DNA from: Symbiodinium natans | Taxonomy: Eukaryota > Sar > Dinophyceae > Suessiales > Symbiodiniaceae | Reading direction: 5' to 3' | Assembly: GCA_905221605.1 (NCBI GenBank) | Contig: CAJNDS010002634.1 | Location: forward strand, 438,501-502,500 | DNA length: 64,000 bases | Part shown: piece by piece, positions 9,472-20,451 of the stretch | Layout: each line of letters begins with the position of its first letter | Position numbering within the stretch: position 1 is the first letter of the stretch | Translations under genes and position numbers: made by a program | Notes under the pieces: generated by a model | The model's input: only the letters and a program-made list of their open reading frames with translations | Told to the model about the DNA's origin: nothing | The model's database searches: none

Positions 9472-10194
9472 CCAAGTAAAGCCTCTGACCCCCTCAACTC
9501 CGAACCTCCCCTCAAACCCTTGCTTAGACGATCTCGGGCGATCTCCGTACAGACCCCCGGGCGGGGTGGTTAAGGGGTCAGGGTGTAGTTTAGCTTGCTG
9601 TTTGGCAAAGGCGCTGAAGCCGAAGACAGCGGTTACGGCTTCGACTCTTGGCAGCTTTTGAGGGGAGGGGGAACCCTAAACCCTAAACCCAAACCCTAAA
9701 CCCTAAACCCTCCCTCAAAACCCTCAAGCCCCCCTAAGCTTCTTTTCCCCCCCCCACCCCCCCCAAGGCCATCTATGCGGGTCTACAACGCCTCGAGCTC
9801 TTGGCCTTTGCCAGCGCCTTCTATCTCCTGGAGGCGAGTTCGGGATGCCTCTCTCTCATTCCTTTGAAGAGGCGCAAGAAGGCATTGTCAACATGTTTTA
9901 ATGTGGGTTCTCAGGGCTAAGGTTTCATGGACCCTTAAGGACCCTTACCTCCCCTAAAGGGATCTGATGTATGGGCACTTAATATGCACAAGGTATACCG
10001 GGGGTATAGAAGGGGCCCCCTTGGAAGGGCCCATATCAAGGGGCCGTGCAACTATTGCTCTCGGCCGGTGTTTTTGGCTCCTTCAGAGAGCTATTGGTTG
10101 AAAGCAATGGGTTTGCAGCTTAAGGTTTGCAGAGTTTCTCTAGGGTTTGGGTATGTAGAGTGTCGCTCTGTAAAAAAAGGGTACATAGGGCTCG

Positions 10195-10730
10195 ATGAGG
10201 CTCCGAATTTGTCCCCCCCAACAACCCGTACATTGTGGGGCCTACGATGGCTTCTGGGTCTCAGAGCCCATACTAGTGCTCCAGGTCGCGTTCACGATGG
10301 GCTGTCGTGTAGTTTCTCTCTTGCCCATGATGAACTCAACTTTTCCTAAACTCCTGGAGCAAGATCCGCCTGCCGAAGGTCGATCGCGTCAGAGGCACTG
10401 CAGCAGTCAGCGAGGCTGCGCAGCTGGGGCGAGGCCCGGGCTGTCAGGATCTGGTATCTTTGCAGTTGCCATATGATCCCTCATGATATTGGCGCATACC
10501 CAAGCCAACCCTAGACCCGACTTTTTTCCGCCTTGCCAGAATATGCTGGTTCCATCGCCCACGCCTCATGCTCGCGGCCCGAAGATGATGAGCACATTCG
10601 CAGGGAGATTGGTGCCAAGATGCGGGAGGTTGACTATGCCATTGAGGCAGGGAAGGGTTGGATCTTGGCCCAGACATCGCAAGGGCATGGACATAGAATG
10701 TATACTGGGAAAAGACGACTAGATGCCTAG
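10195..10730 (+). CDS. Candidate exon islands of an unrecognised gene
   Basis: Two gene-like stretches are visible. At 10195-10476 an open frame includes YDGFWVSEPILVL and PKLLEQDPPAEG. At about 10541-10730 a polypyrimidine tract ending in CCAG precedes a frame reading EDDEHIRREIGAKM and ending in TAG. The composition differs from the surrounding repeats. I do not recognise a family, and exon joins are not resolved. Confidence 0.3.
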
Positions 10731-10753
10731 ACCCTAAACCTCTGAGAGGTTCT

Positions 10754-11174
10754 CATGGCTGCCGGAGTATCAACACCATCCTTGCGGGCGATCGCACGGC
10801 GGGGTGTCAACATCACCAAGGCAGCACACTCGGAGCTCACCATGCCTCTGATCCTTGGTAGCCCCGAGGTACCCTTTTTACTTTTTTTTTTTTTGAGGTT
10901 CTGGGTTCCCTGATAAAGCAACCAACCCAAACAGGGGGCGCCCTTAGTACAATGTGGCGTTCCAGGGCAACCAAGGATCTTCCTGGTACCTTTGAATATC
11001 ATCGGCGCCATGAAGCTGTTCTTCAACGTCTTCTATCTAAACCCAACCTGGATAGTAATACCTGCCTTGGAAGCAATCACGGTCGTGGTACGTGTGCACC
11101 TGCTCTGGATGACACTTTGCAGTCCTCCGGACGACACCTGGCATTGTTGTTCAAAATTGACTCCCTTGCGTTGA
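10754..11174 (+). CDS. Candidate exons, possible membrane protein
   Basis: An ATG at about 10754 opens a frame (MAAGVSTPSLRAIARR) up to a GAG|GTACCC at 10868. After a small TIR element the sequence is open again with NIIGAMKLFFNVFYLNP, a hydrophobic, membrane-like stretch (about 10985-11174). A second frame across the same bases is also open, so the true reading is uncertain. No family recognised. Confidence 0.3.
10850..10979. mobile_element. Small TIR element, family C
   Basis: Perfect inverted ends GATCCTTGG and CCAAGGATC bound 130 bp containing a T-run. A second copy with related ends (CTATATCTTG/CAAGATATAG) and the same interior (GTACCC near the left end, GGTTCTGGGTTCCC, then GCCCTTA) is at 16846-16961. 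Non-autonomous DNA transposon or hairpin repeat. Confidence 0.65.
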
Positions 11175-11200
11175 GCGAGCTCGTTCGCCCACGGCTGTGA

Positions 11201-12185
11201 GAAGCTCGCATCTCTGAAGTGTCTTTCCTTTCGCCTGAGAGCCAAGGAGACGTGCTTCATTTTGATGGTCGTAACCAAGCTGGCAATACTCTACCTCATT
11301 GTGCTTCTGCCAGAGGCTCCCTGTGTAGCAGCTGCTGCCTGACATTGGGAATTCCCAATTTTTTCAAATGTATCAGGCATTGAGTGGATGCTGACTGAGA
11401 GCTTCCCTCCGAAAAGCACTTCCAGCTTTGTCCCTGTCCCTGACAGATTCTGGTGTGGGAGAGCTTTGCGGCCACGCACATTCCCGTCAATTCCTGGCGG
11501 GCTTCTGAAAGTGCAAGCTTGTGCGAGTCCGCGAGTTCACGGTTAAAACGTGGGGCCCGAAGTTTCCCAAACTAGAAAGCCATGAACAGGAATTCTGAAT
11601 GTGGGAAACATATAGTATAGATTTGATCCAAAGGGTTCCCCTTCAAGTCACATCTACTTAACATCCCTCTGCGTCTTCTTTGCGTGCTCACGAGAAGCCT
11701 CGGCCATAACACCCAAGCTCACCTGGTCCCACAGGGTAGCCGCCTGCCATCGATGCTTCTGCTGCCTGGCGGCCGAATTCTTTGCCGTGCTGGGCATTCG
11801 AGGTGCTCTCCTGGCTTTGGTTGTCGGGCTGCCGCTGAGAGTTGCGAGGGTTTCAGCAGATATGGAGGAAAGGCATGCCAAGACCTAATCGTGGTTTTTG
11901 GGCTATATTGTTGACAGCCATTGAAATGTCTCGTTTGCCCTCTTCGTGTAACGGAACTTGGCCATGTGAACATGAAGTTTTGGGACCTGAATGGAGCTCT
12001 AGATTCGCGAAACATCGTAAACAAACGCAACGGAGATTTGCCGTGGGGATTCGTCTGGAAAAGATGGTGAACCAGATCATGATTGGGGCAAAAAAGCACT
12101 TCTAAACCAGGTGCCCGACGTGAAGACATAATTGAGGCTGATAGCGGCAGGGCTTTTGGAGCCACGTAGTGGCCCTCAGAAGTTC
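11201..12185. other. No clear gene
   Basis: Moderately complex sequence without telomere-like arrays. ORFs occur on both strands (for example 11654-11881 minus) but none shows a motif or convincing splice context. Confidence 0.35.
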
Positions 12186-12189
12186 ACGT

Positions 12190-12634
12190 GGGCTGGGCTT
12201 GGGCTTGTCGGTGGCCAGGGACGAGATCCGCGAAAGCACTTGCTTGTTGGGCTCGCCCTGTACCTTGCGAACCCACGGCCGCTTTGGATAGGCAACCAAC
12301 GAAAAGTCGGTTTTCCGTGGCTCATAAGGTATATGAATCAGGGTTTATATCACTGCTATTGGTGAGTGGTTATAAGGATCCTTTATGTCTAGTATTGGTG
12401 AGTGTGTCCTTTTGGGGATACAAGAATTTTAAGCCGTACTTCATAACATGATTGTTCAATGCCGGCACCTGCCTTCCTCGAGGGTTCAGGGCCATCCAAA
12501 ACGAACAGGACGGCCTGAAGCGAACCCCAAAACCCAACTGGGGTTTCCGAAAAGTTTGGGGTCCCACTCCCCGGGGGGTGCCTGGTCTGGGGAAAAACCA
12601 CATGCCTCGAAACAAGACTTACTATGTAGACTAA
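12190..12634 (+). CDS. Candidate exon pair, unknown protein
   Basis: About 12190-12320 is open (RKHLLVGLALYLANPRP) and ends at an AAG|GTATATG donor-like site. About 12473-12634 reopens after CTCGAG with FRAIQNEQDGLKRTPK. Between them lies AT-rich, intron-like sequence. The family is unknown and the join is not resolved. Confidence 0.28.
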
Positions 12635-12684
12635 GTCATATGCCCCAAATCCATAATCTCATTCTTCAACTCAGTTGTAAATAA

Positions 12685-13300
12685 TTAATCTATTCAGTTG
12701 CCAGTGCCCCAAAGAGTGACCGAGCCTCGAGCCACTGGAGCCCTCAAAGCAGCCCCTGCCAAGCTTCCAAACCCTGAACCCTAAACCCTGAATTTTCAGA
12801 GGCTTGCAGCAACACACGAACGTCTGCCGTAACCTCCGACATCATGAATCCCCAACAGCTTGTCGCAACTCATTAGCATCGATGTTCGCAGGAGCCACCA
12901 GTGTTGCACTTACCAAAGAAGAAACGGGAATTCGGGAGCCATCAAGAACTCGGGGCTAGCACCCGACGAGCGCGTGGTCATGGCAATAAGCCCCTAAACC
13001 CCAAGCCTCCTTGCCCTTGAGGTTGCATGGGGCAGTTAGACCCCCCCCCACCCCCCAATCTGGCAGAATACTTGCAAGGACCCCAATGCAAGGCAGAACC
13101 ACGAGGCCCGAAGCCTCACATTCTTACACAGCCCATAGCACTGAAGTTTTTCTGCCCCCCGCCCCCCCAACAAAAAAAGAGTTCACCCCTAAGCCCGTAA
13201 ACCGTATATGAACCCTAAACCCCTAACCCCCCTCAACCCTAACAACCCCTAAAACCCCCTAAACCCCCTACCCTAAACCCTAGACCCTAAACCCTAAACC
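12685..13300. other. No clear gene; repeat-rich
   Basis: Contains short C-runs near 13042 and 13160 and degenerate CCCTAAA units at about 13210-13305. Nothing else supported. Confidence 0.4.
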
Positions 13301-13315
13301 CTATGATAAGCAGGC

Positions 13316-13866
13316 ACTGCCCGGCTTCCCTGCGGCCTTCGCTTTCTTCGGCTCTTCCTGGCGCGGAGCTTCCGTGGCTACCTCTCGGCCTGCGCGCGGA
13401 ATGGCGGCTCGTTGACAGGGGTTGTTTGGGGTTTAGGGTTGAGGGTTTGGGGTTGAGGGTTTGGGGTGGCTTTAGGGGGGCTTTAGGGGTTTTGGGGTTC
13501 GATTGCTTTAGGGGCATTGCCATTGCAGGTTTTGGGGGTTAGGGTTTGGGGTGTAAGGGTTCAGCCCTTGCCGGGCTTTTTCCTTTTCATGTATATGTGC
13601 ATTAAATTATATTGTATTGTATTGGATTATATTCTATTCTATCATATATACACATCTATGTATATATATATATATATATTTGTCTATTCTTGGCTTCTTC
13701 TTCTTCTTTGTTGTAATTTGCTTTATGGGCACCTCGTGACCCCTAAAAGAGAGGCGAAGAGATATTCTGGTGCGAGCCTTGCTGCTGCAACTGCAACTGG
13801 TGCGCGGAGCCCTGGAGAGCAATCTGAGAAGGTTCGGGGGTCCGATGGCCCTGCACAGGCAATGTA
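13316..13866 (+). CDS. Candidate exon islands, unknown protein
   Basis: Two GC-rich islands sit between telomere-like tracts. About 13316-13416 reads PGFPAAFAFFGSSWR on the plus strand but is also open on the minus strand. About 13745-13866 reads ILVRALLLQLQLVRG or, in another frame, ASLAAATATGARSPG. A TA microsatellite (13655-13680) separates them. Coding status is uncertain. Confidence 0.22.
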
Positions 13867-13911
13867 GGGTTTAGGGTTTAGGGTTTAGGGTTTAGGGTTT
13901 AGGGTTTAGGG
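13866..13911. repeat. Interstitial telomere-like array (TTTAGGG)n
   Basis: Six tandem units directly abutting the preceding exon-like island. Confidence 0.85.
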
Positions 13912-15060
13912 GTTACCGCACCACAGTTCCCAGCTGTCTTAAGGAGTCTGGGTTTCCAAACAGAAGGGCACCATACTTTGGGGGTAACCCAAGTTGGACA
14001 AAAGCCCCTGGATGTGTGGACCCTCTTCGAATTCAATTCGAAATCATGAGGTCTGAACAACTGCTTCTTGAAGGCTCTTGGCAGATATAGTTGGAATTAG
14101 AAGAAAGAAGATCTTTATTTTATGTAGTCCTAGGTTAAGTACTTTTCACCCGACTTAGAAGTACCACAAGCCATTGAAGTAACCCGTTTCCCTTGAGTCG
14201 ACTCCCGCGCAAGCCTCCCCTTATGTTTTGAAGCACAACCCAGAGTTCAATCAACTGAAAGGTGGCAGGCTCACCCTTGAAAGAGCAGCCCAGGTAATTG
14301 TACCGACTCAACCCTTGCAACCTTTGACAAAAGGAAACGACGGTGGGCTCCGCCCAGCTTTCAAGGACCAAATCTAAAACGGTTTCAGCGTCCGGAGCGC
14401 GTTGAAGTCAACATTCTCACCCTCAAGTCCCTAAACCCTAAGTCCGAAACCCTAAACCCTGAACCCTGAACCCTGAACCCTGAACCCTAAACCCTAACGC
14501 TTGCTTCCATCCGGCCGGAGCATGTCAGGATGCAGAGTCCAGCGCAGAGTCCTCCTCTGAAGGCTCGGCGGACTGAGCCTTCCGAGTCTAGAGCCGGACT
14601 GAGTCTCTAGGGTTTAGGGTTTAGGGTTTAGGGTTTAGGGTTTAGGGTTTAGGGTGATTTTCATATTTTCCCTTTCTGGGTTTAAGAGGACCATGTTTAG
14701 GAATATGTGTCAGAGGGCTTCTGTGGCCAGTGGTTCTTGAGGAGGCCGAAAGGTGAGCAGGGAATTCGAGCAGGGTCTAGCGTTTAGGGGTTATTAGGGG
14801 TTTAGGGTTTTCTGGGTTTTAGGGTTTTTAGGGCTATGAAGCCTCAAACTGACGCTTCATGTCTTGCTGCATAGCGTTCTTCGGGGACCCGCCAGGATCA
14901 AAGGTCCTCGAGGGCGAGATTTTTCCCCTGACTTGGAGGTTATTGGGCATGTATAAGTGGGGTTATAAGTAGGGTAACTATACTTATAACTGGCCATAAC
15001 CTTGTTGAGGGTACTTATAACCCTAAACCCTAAACCGTAAACCCTAAATAGAACTACCCA
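13912..15060. other. Repeat-rich, no gene called
   Basis: Holds degenerate CCCTGAA/CCCTAAA units at about 14440-14500, a TTTAGGG array at 14609-14654, degenerate TTTAGGG near 14790-14830 and a family-B-like hairpin at about 14924-15022 (ACTTATAAC motifs in both orientations). Confidence 0.45.
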
Positions 15061-15076
15061 CTGAACCTTCAAGCAG

Positions 15077-15257
15077 GGGCGGCTTCAGCTGCGCCCAGGG
15101 GGTCTCCCTGCTTCCCTGAGGTAGCGACTCGCTGTCTGAGTGCAGTGATGAAACATCCGCGTGCATGGTTTAGGGTTTAGGGTTTGGGGTTTAGGGTTTA
15201 GGGTTTAGGGAACCTGAACAAACTCACCTCACAGGCAAGCTACCACGGGAGCCCTGA
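15077..15257 (+). CDS. 3' end of a gene: two exons across a telomere-repeat intron
   Basis: Exon 15077-15167 follows a CAAGCAG acceptor and encodes AASAAPRGSPCFPEVATR and onward to MKHPRA. Splicing a 41-nt GT-AG intron (15168-15208) keeps the frame into EPEQTHLTGKLPREP and a TGA at 15255-15257. The intron is made only of TTTAGGG-type units. Upstream exons are not identified and no family is recognised. The model rests on frame continuity and canonical splice sites. Confidence 0.4.
15168..15208 (+). other. Putative 41-nt intron composed of TTTAGGG repeats
   Basis: Starts GTTTAGGG and ends GGGTTTAG, so the repeat itself supplies both GT donor and AG acceptor. Five TTTAGGG units plus one TTTGGGG variant. 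Confidence 0.45.
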
Positions 15258-17556
15258 AGCAAAAAACTTGAGGGTTTAGGGTTGGTGACGCCCCTACGCT
15301 CCCCTAAGCCTACCCATAACAATGCCGTTGACCTTCAAAACATATGAATTTAGTATTTCTTTCCGGCAGAGAGAGAGGATACAGTAAGATAACACTCTTT
15401 TAAACCATTTCATTATAATCACAAGTCAAAAATAAAGATAATAAACACTCATCATCACAATAATAGTAGAATGAGTTCGCAAGCTACGAATGTACAAGGG
15501 TAGACTTCCGTTGCAAGCATCGTTTGCCCGAGATATGACCGGCTTGAGCTGTTCTAGAGGGTAAGTTGGCACAGTGTGTCGATCCCCTTGCACCAATCCC
15601 ATGACTCGACTCGCTCTAAGTGGCGGTCGCCATAAGATATAGGGTTTGGGGTTAGGGTTTGGGGTTTGGGTTTCGGGTTTCGGAGTGTGCTACAAGGTAC
15701 TTGCTGAAAGCCCTGCTAAAAACCCACTACCAGTGGACCGTCAAAAGGCCTAGCTCGTTGCAAGGGTTTATAGGGTTTATAGGATTTATAGGATTTATAG
15801 GGTTTAGGGTTTAGCAAAAAGGGTGCAATAGAGTATTCCTGGCTTTGATCTGAGGTAAATGCTTGGCAGCCGCCGTGGTCTTGTCGCTCAGTGGCGACCG
15901 GCGCTTTTGTTGGTTCGAACTGGGCCCTGCAAAGACGCACATGGCGCAGGGCCTGTAAAAACGGGCGGGGATGTGGGAAGGCCCCCTACCGACCCGGAAC
16001 GTAACCATCCTCAGTATGTAAGCCACTTCTTCTTCGAAGCCTGTACAAACCCTTGCAAACCCTTTTAAGCCCCCCCCCCCCCTACCCTAAACCCTAAACC
16101 CTAAACCCTAAACCCATAAAGCGTCTCAAGCCCTAATGGGCTGACCTAGGGTTGGGTGCAGGGCTTGAGGGAGCGTTCGTGACTCAAAAGGCTCACGGAT
16201 CCTAACCCTCATAAACCCTAAGCCCTAAACCCCAAGCCCTATAGGCCCGAAACCCCAAACCCTAAACCCCAAACCCTAAACCCGAAACCCTAAACCCTAA
16301 GCTCAAGTGGCGCCGAGGTGGTTCTGTGCCTTTGCCCAGTACCAGCCAGGTTCTGAGCCTGGAGATTGCGGTGCCTTGGACCGATCGGGGTTGGTTTAGG
16401 GTGTAGGGCTTTAGGGTTTCGGGTTTAGGGTTTAGGGTTCAAACAATTGAGGGCCCTTGTTGCGGTCTGTGATTATGGTCTATTCCCTGCCGTTTACAGC
16501 TTGGGGCTTTGTGTGCCAAGAGTCCTATGTTCCTTACAGTTTCTCTTAGGGTTCAGGGTCTAACCCCTGAGAGGATTGTTGGCTAGGGACTTCGGTTTGC
16601 CAGATCCCAAGAGGCCCACGTCTTACATGCTTGTGGACCAGTGTACATATTTCTTGCTGAGATTGCCTGCCCGTGTCTGTGGAGTAGGCACATGAGCTTG
16701 CAAGGGCCCGGGGCATGCATCTCAAAGAAGGTATCGCAGCCCCGACCCCCGAAAACCCATTAAAGCCTACCCCAAGCCCTGAAGCGGACAAACAGACCGC
16801 CTGTTGGCCTGGCCCTTCTAACTTTCAAACCTTTTTTCCTAAACCCTATATCTTGCCAGTGGTACCCTTTACATTTTTTTGGTTCTGGGTTCCCTTATAA
16901 GTAACCAGCCCAAAAAAGGGTGCCCTTACAGTAATATGGTTACTGGGCTACCAAGATATAGACCCTACAAGCCCGAACCACTTCTCACCCCAAACATGGT
17001 GAAGCCAAAAAGCTCCAAAGCCAGACCTCGCCCCTTCATGGGCACGAGAACCTGGGAGTTTTGGGCAACCCTAAACCCTAAACCCTAAACCCCAAATCAG
17101 AGGTACCCCTTACATGGCCCCAAGATCGTGTAGCACTTTTGCAAGAGGAACCCTCCCAAAAAGACAGAATATTGGGACAACGCCGCCGTAAAGGGGGGGG
17201 GGGGGACTCCCTAAACCCTGAACCCCTACACCATAAACCCTAAACCCTAAACCCTGTATTCAGGGTTTAGGGTTTAGGGTATGCCTGAAGAGGGATTATT
17301 GCCATATAATCCTGCTGATGAGTTCTTATAGTTGAATTAGGGTCCTGTGTTGAACTTTGAAGGGGTTCTACAGAATGATAAACGACACCGCCCAGTTCCC
17401 TAATTCTATCTTCTGTGGCGAAAGAAAGGAACCCCTATTTTCAAAAATGTTCATGTCAGTATAGGGTTGTGAAGACATAATCTAACGAAACACAATTCCA
17501 ATATCGGTCGCCTTTCGACGGGGCTCACCCATGAACCTTTATAAGTAAAAAGGTGT
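15258..17556. other. Repeat mosaic, no gene called
   Basis: Contains GGGTTTATAG-type degenerate repeats (15765-15815), a C-run and CCCTAAA array (16071-16118), further degenerate arrays (16200-16300, 16395-16440, 17066-17095), a family C element (16846-16961), a G-run near 17195 and flanking telomere-like tracts to about 17280. Some small ORFs exist without support. Confidence 0.45.
16846..16961. mobile_element. Small TIR element, family C, second copy
   Basis: Ends CTATATCTTG and CAAGATATAG are inverted repeats. The interior shares GGTTCTGGGTTCCC and AAGGGTGCCCTTA-like motifs with 10850-10979. Confidence 0.6.
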
Positions 17557-17632
17557 AGGGTTTAGTTTAGGGTTTAGGGTTTAGGGTTTAGGGTTTAGGG
17601 TTTAGGGTTTAGGGTTTAGGGTTTAGGGTTTA
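17557..17632. repeat. Interstitial telomere-like array (TTTAGGG)n
   Basis: About ten tandem units immediately left of the TIR element at 17643. Confidence 0.9.
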
Positions 17633-17814
17633 ATGTGGTCTGCTGATTAGTGTGCCCCCCCCCCCACCCTCCCCCCCCCCCCACCCTCCCCCCCCCCCAC
17701 CCCTCCCCCCCCCCCCCCTCCCCCCCCCCCCTCCCCCCCCCCCCCCCCGCCCCTCAACGAATGGATCCCGCTCTTTAGTGTGGGGGGGGGGGGGGCAATT
17801 TGGGGGGGGGGGGG

Positions 17815-18075
17815 TCTGGCTTTATATGATTTTAAAAGGGATGAGTTTACATGAATTTAAAAAGGGATCCATATGATTTTAAAAGGGATGAGCTCGTATG
17901 AATTTTAAAGGGATCCATATGAATTTAAAAGGGGTGAGACTGTATGAAATTAAACGGGATCCATACGATTTTAAGAGGGATGGGTTTATATGAATTTAAA
18001 AGGGATTATATGATGTTAAAAGGGATCCACCTGATTTTGAAAGGGATGAGTTTATATGAATTTAAAGGGGATCCA
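17815..18075. repeat. AT-rich tandem repeat
   Basis: Alternating GGGATGAGTTTATATGAAT and GGGATCCATATGATTTTAA type units, roughly 45-55 bp per pair with divergence, inside the TIR element. Confidence 0.75.
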
Positions 18076-18090
18076 TCTGTCCCAACCAAG

Positions 18091-18514
18091 CCAGCCCGCA
18101 AAAAAAAATATAATTCCGGGGGAGCAATCTTTTTATATTATACGGCATACGGGCAGCTGCTGGACTACCCCCTTTGAAATTTGATTGCCTGGCCTCGGTA
18201 CAAAAGCATTTTATAAGGAGCTCTTAGCTTTGGGGCTGGCCTGGAGACTGAAGATTTCAGGGCCCGACAACCTCAGGCCTCAAGGTTTAGGAGGCCTCAG
18301 CCCTTAGGCCTCTGGATCCAAACCCAACCAGCCCGCAAAAAAAATATAATTCCGGGGGAGCAAACTTTTTACATTATACGGCAGTCGGGCAGCTGCTGGA
18401 CTACCCCCTTTGAAATTTGATTGCCCGGCCTCGGTACAAAAGAATTTAATAAGGAAATCTTAGTTTTGGGGCTGGCCTGGAGACTGAAGATTTCAGGGCC
18501 TGACAACCTCAGGC
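18091..18514. repeat. Direct duplication inside the TIR element
   Basis: Segment 18091-18278 recurs at 18328-18514 (offset 237 bp) with few substitutions. Both copies begin CCAGCCCGCAAAAAAA and end GACAACCTCAGGC. Confidence 0.85.
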
Positions 18515-18715
18515 TCAGGTCAGAAGCGATTTCTGGACGACAACACCATTCGACAGCCTCGCCGAAATTTTGCATCGCCCGATTTTTTTTCACAATTCCG
18601 GGGGTCCTCCTCAAATAGATCCACCTGAATAATTTTTGGATTTTTTTCCACAATTCCGGGGGAGCACACTAATCAGGATACAACATTAGGGTTTAGGGTT
18701 TAGGGTTTAGGGTGA

Positions 18716-18975
18716 AGCCTCGACTCCAAGTGAGGCCCAACAGTGAACGCACAGCTGGCCATGGACCCCTTTGGCTCCGTAATCCGCGAGGCAAGGCCGA
18801 GTTGTTGCGCTAGGGTTTAGGGTTTAGGGTTTAGGGTTTAGGGTTTAGGGTTCAGGGTTTTTGGTTTAGGGTTTAGGGTTTAGGGTTTAGGGTTCCATGA
18901 GGCCCTGACACCCTACGCCCTGACAGCTCTTCTTGCTGGGGTGGTTGGGGTGGGTTTACTGTTGTAGGCTTCCCT
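18716..18975 (+). CDS. Candidate exon islands around a telomere-like array
   Basis: Island 18716-18811 is open (for example MDPFGSVIREARPSCC) and island 18895-18975 encodes a hydrophobic segment (PYALTALLAGVVGVGLL) with a stop. A TTTAGGG array at 18812-18893 lies between. I could not find a GT-AG pair joining both in frame, so the link is unproven. Confidence 0.22.
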
Positions 18976-19357
18976 CATGAGGGGGACACGTGAAGCGCGC
19001 CGATGGAATTGGTGGCATAAGGCTGTCAACCCACCGCCAAAGAAAAAGAAAGCCTTCACAAAAACTATTAAAAAGGAGACTCAAACACTTCCCTAAACCC
19101 TAAAACTAAATCCTTACTTACAAGCCAACAACGGACCTGAAGACTCGAATGTAGTTCCTTTTTGGGTGGTATACAAGACTCCTAACTGGAAACCGCAACA
19201 GACCCCAAACAAAAACTGCATTGGAGTCTTCAGGCAGGCCCTAAACCCTCCGACTACAATCCTAAAACCTAAGCCCTCAGTCCGCTCAGGTTTGCAGCGG
19301 CCTGGGAGCCATGGCTGCAGCAATGTTGGGGGGGGGGGGGGGGTGCTTGGTGGTTCA

Positions 19358-19577
19358 TTGTACTTGCAACTTACAACCCAATTACAACTGTACTTGACTT
19401 ATAACCCAATTATAACTGTACTTAGAACCCAATTCTAACTGTACTTGTAACCCTATGGTAACTGTAGACTTATAACCCAATTATAACGGTGCAAATAACC
19501 AAATTCTAACTGTACTTTTAACTTACTTAGAAGCCCCTTAGGTGCGTTCTCAAGTACCATGAACCTCCAAGGGAGCT
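19358..19577. repeat. Tandem ACTTATAACCCAATTATAACTGT-like repeat ending in a family B terminus
   Basis: About six diverged units of 20-30 bp, each with AACCCAATT(A/C)TAACTGTACTT. The block ends with GTACCATGAACCTCCAAG, the right terminus of family B, which could act as a splice acceptor. Confidence 0.7.
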
Positions 19578-19635
19578 GCACCATGCCCATACCCTGCCAC
19601 CCCCTCTTCTGTGGCTATGTCCAGAAACCGGGGGA

Positions 19636-19700
19636 AGGGTTTAGGGTTTAGGGTTTAGGGTTTAGGGTTTAGGGTTTAGGGTTTAGGGTTTAGGGTTTAG
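19636..19700. repeat. Interstitial telomere-like array (TTTAGGG)n
   Basis: About nine perfect tandem units, followed by a G-run. The 58-bp open island before it (19578-19636) lies between a family B acceptor-like end and this array. Confidence 0.9.
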
Positions 19701-20039
19701 GATGGGGGGGGGGGGAGGGAGGGGATGAGGCGGGCAGGCATCAGTTGTCTTGGCACCGCAATTCCATTGCATTGGGGCTGTTCCGGAGGTCTCATCTAAA
19801 GTTCCTGGGTCCTGGAGGACTTCTCCAGGCATTCTCTTGGGTTTTTAAAGGCGCTAATTGTGACCCGAACATGGGGTTTAGGCTCAGAGTGTGAGATATG
19901 TGAGGCTAGGTGAACAACTAGGGACTCGAAAGCTCTTTGGCACAACAAGGCTGCCGCCCCTGACTTTTTGGGTTTCGGGATTTGGGGTAGGTTTAGGGTT
20001 TAGGGTTTAGGGTTTAGGGTTTAGAGGGTTTAGGGTGAG

Positions 20040-20451
20040 ACTCGAGCATGAGAGGCATGGTCGTAGTTCAGACGTCCACTGCCGACGTCTACTCCAGGCT
20101 GTGCCTGGGTCCAGAGTTCTGGGATTACCTGCTTCTGTTCCTTGTGGAAGCCCGAGGGACACTGCACTGTAAAGAGGTTTAGGGTTTAGGGTTTAGGGTT
20201 TAGGGTTTAGGGTTTAGGGTTTAGGGTTTAGGGTCCACAAGTGAATCCTGCTTCTGGGCTCTGCGGCTGCGGGTTCCTTTTGACGGGCTTGTCTTCGTGA
20301 GCAAGGTCAGGTCCCGGCCGTCCCAGCCTTCCCAGCCTCACCCTAGGGTTTAGGGTTTAGGGTTGAGGGTTGAGGGTTTAGGGTTTAGGGTTTATAGGGT
20401 TTAGGGTTTAAAGGGTTTAGGGTCTGGGGTCTCATCGCTACAATTATCTAA
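20040..20451 (+). CDS. Small multi-exon gene segment, putative C-terminal membrane helix
   Basis: Exon 20040-20176 has ATG at 20048 and encodes MRGMVVVQTSTADVYSR and on to LLLFLVEARGTLHCKE. It joins in frame across a 55-nt pure TTTAGGG intron (20177-20231) to exon 20232-20296 (GPQVNPASGLCGCGFL). That exon ends at a GTGAGC donor. A 124-nt intron with more telomere repeats ends in TTTAG at 20420. The last exon 20421-20451 gives SVWGLIATII and TAA. The hydrophobic end (GFLLTGLS/SVWGLIATII) suggests a membrane segment. No family recognised; all junctions are canonical GT-AG. Confidence 0.42.
20177..20231 (+). other. Putative 55-nt intron of pure telomere repeat
   Basis: The sequence is exactly seven GTTTAGG units followed by GTTTAG. 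Flanking exons read on in one frame only if it is removed. Confidence 0.45.

Larger units (their letters stand above)
8701..10180. other. Non-coding mosaic of telomere-like repeats
   Basis: No supported gene. It contains a C-run (about 8957-8978), a long CCCTAAA array (about 9097-9194), shorter TTTAGGG and CCCTAAA tracts at 9330-9355 and 9673-9710, a hairpin element at 9361-9471 and a C-run near 9748. The arrays occur in both orientations. Confidence 0.5.
17643..18676. mobile_element. Approx. 1-kb non-autonomous TIR element
   Basis: The left end CTGATTAGTGTGC plus a C-run and the right end, a G-run plus GCACACTAATCAG, form a 19-bp inverted terminal repeat with one mismatch. The interior has a long C-rich tract (17656-17749), a tandem array of GGGATCCATATGATTTTAAAA-like units (about 17815-18075), and a direct duplication of about 188 bp. 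No transposase ORF is present, and no target duplication is obvious. Confidence 0.65.

Noticed and set aside
10060-10085. Relic dinoflagellate spliced-leader sequence
   Set aside because: Only a TTTTGGCTC stretch matches; the rest of the leader is absent, as expected by chance.
18812-18893. Telomere-repeat intron joining the islands at 18716 and 18895
   Set aside because: I found no GT-AG pair that keeps an open frame across it, so it is not offered as an example.
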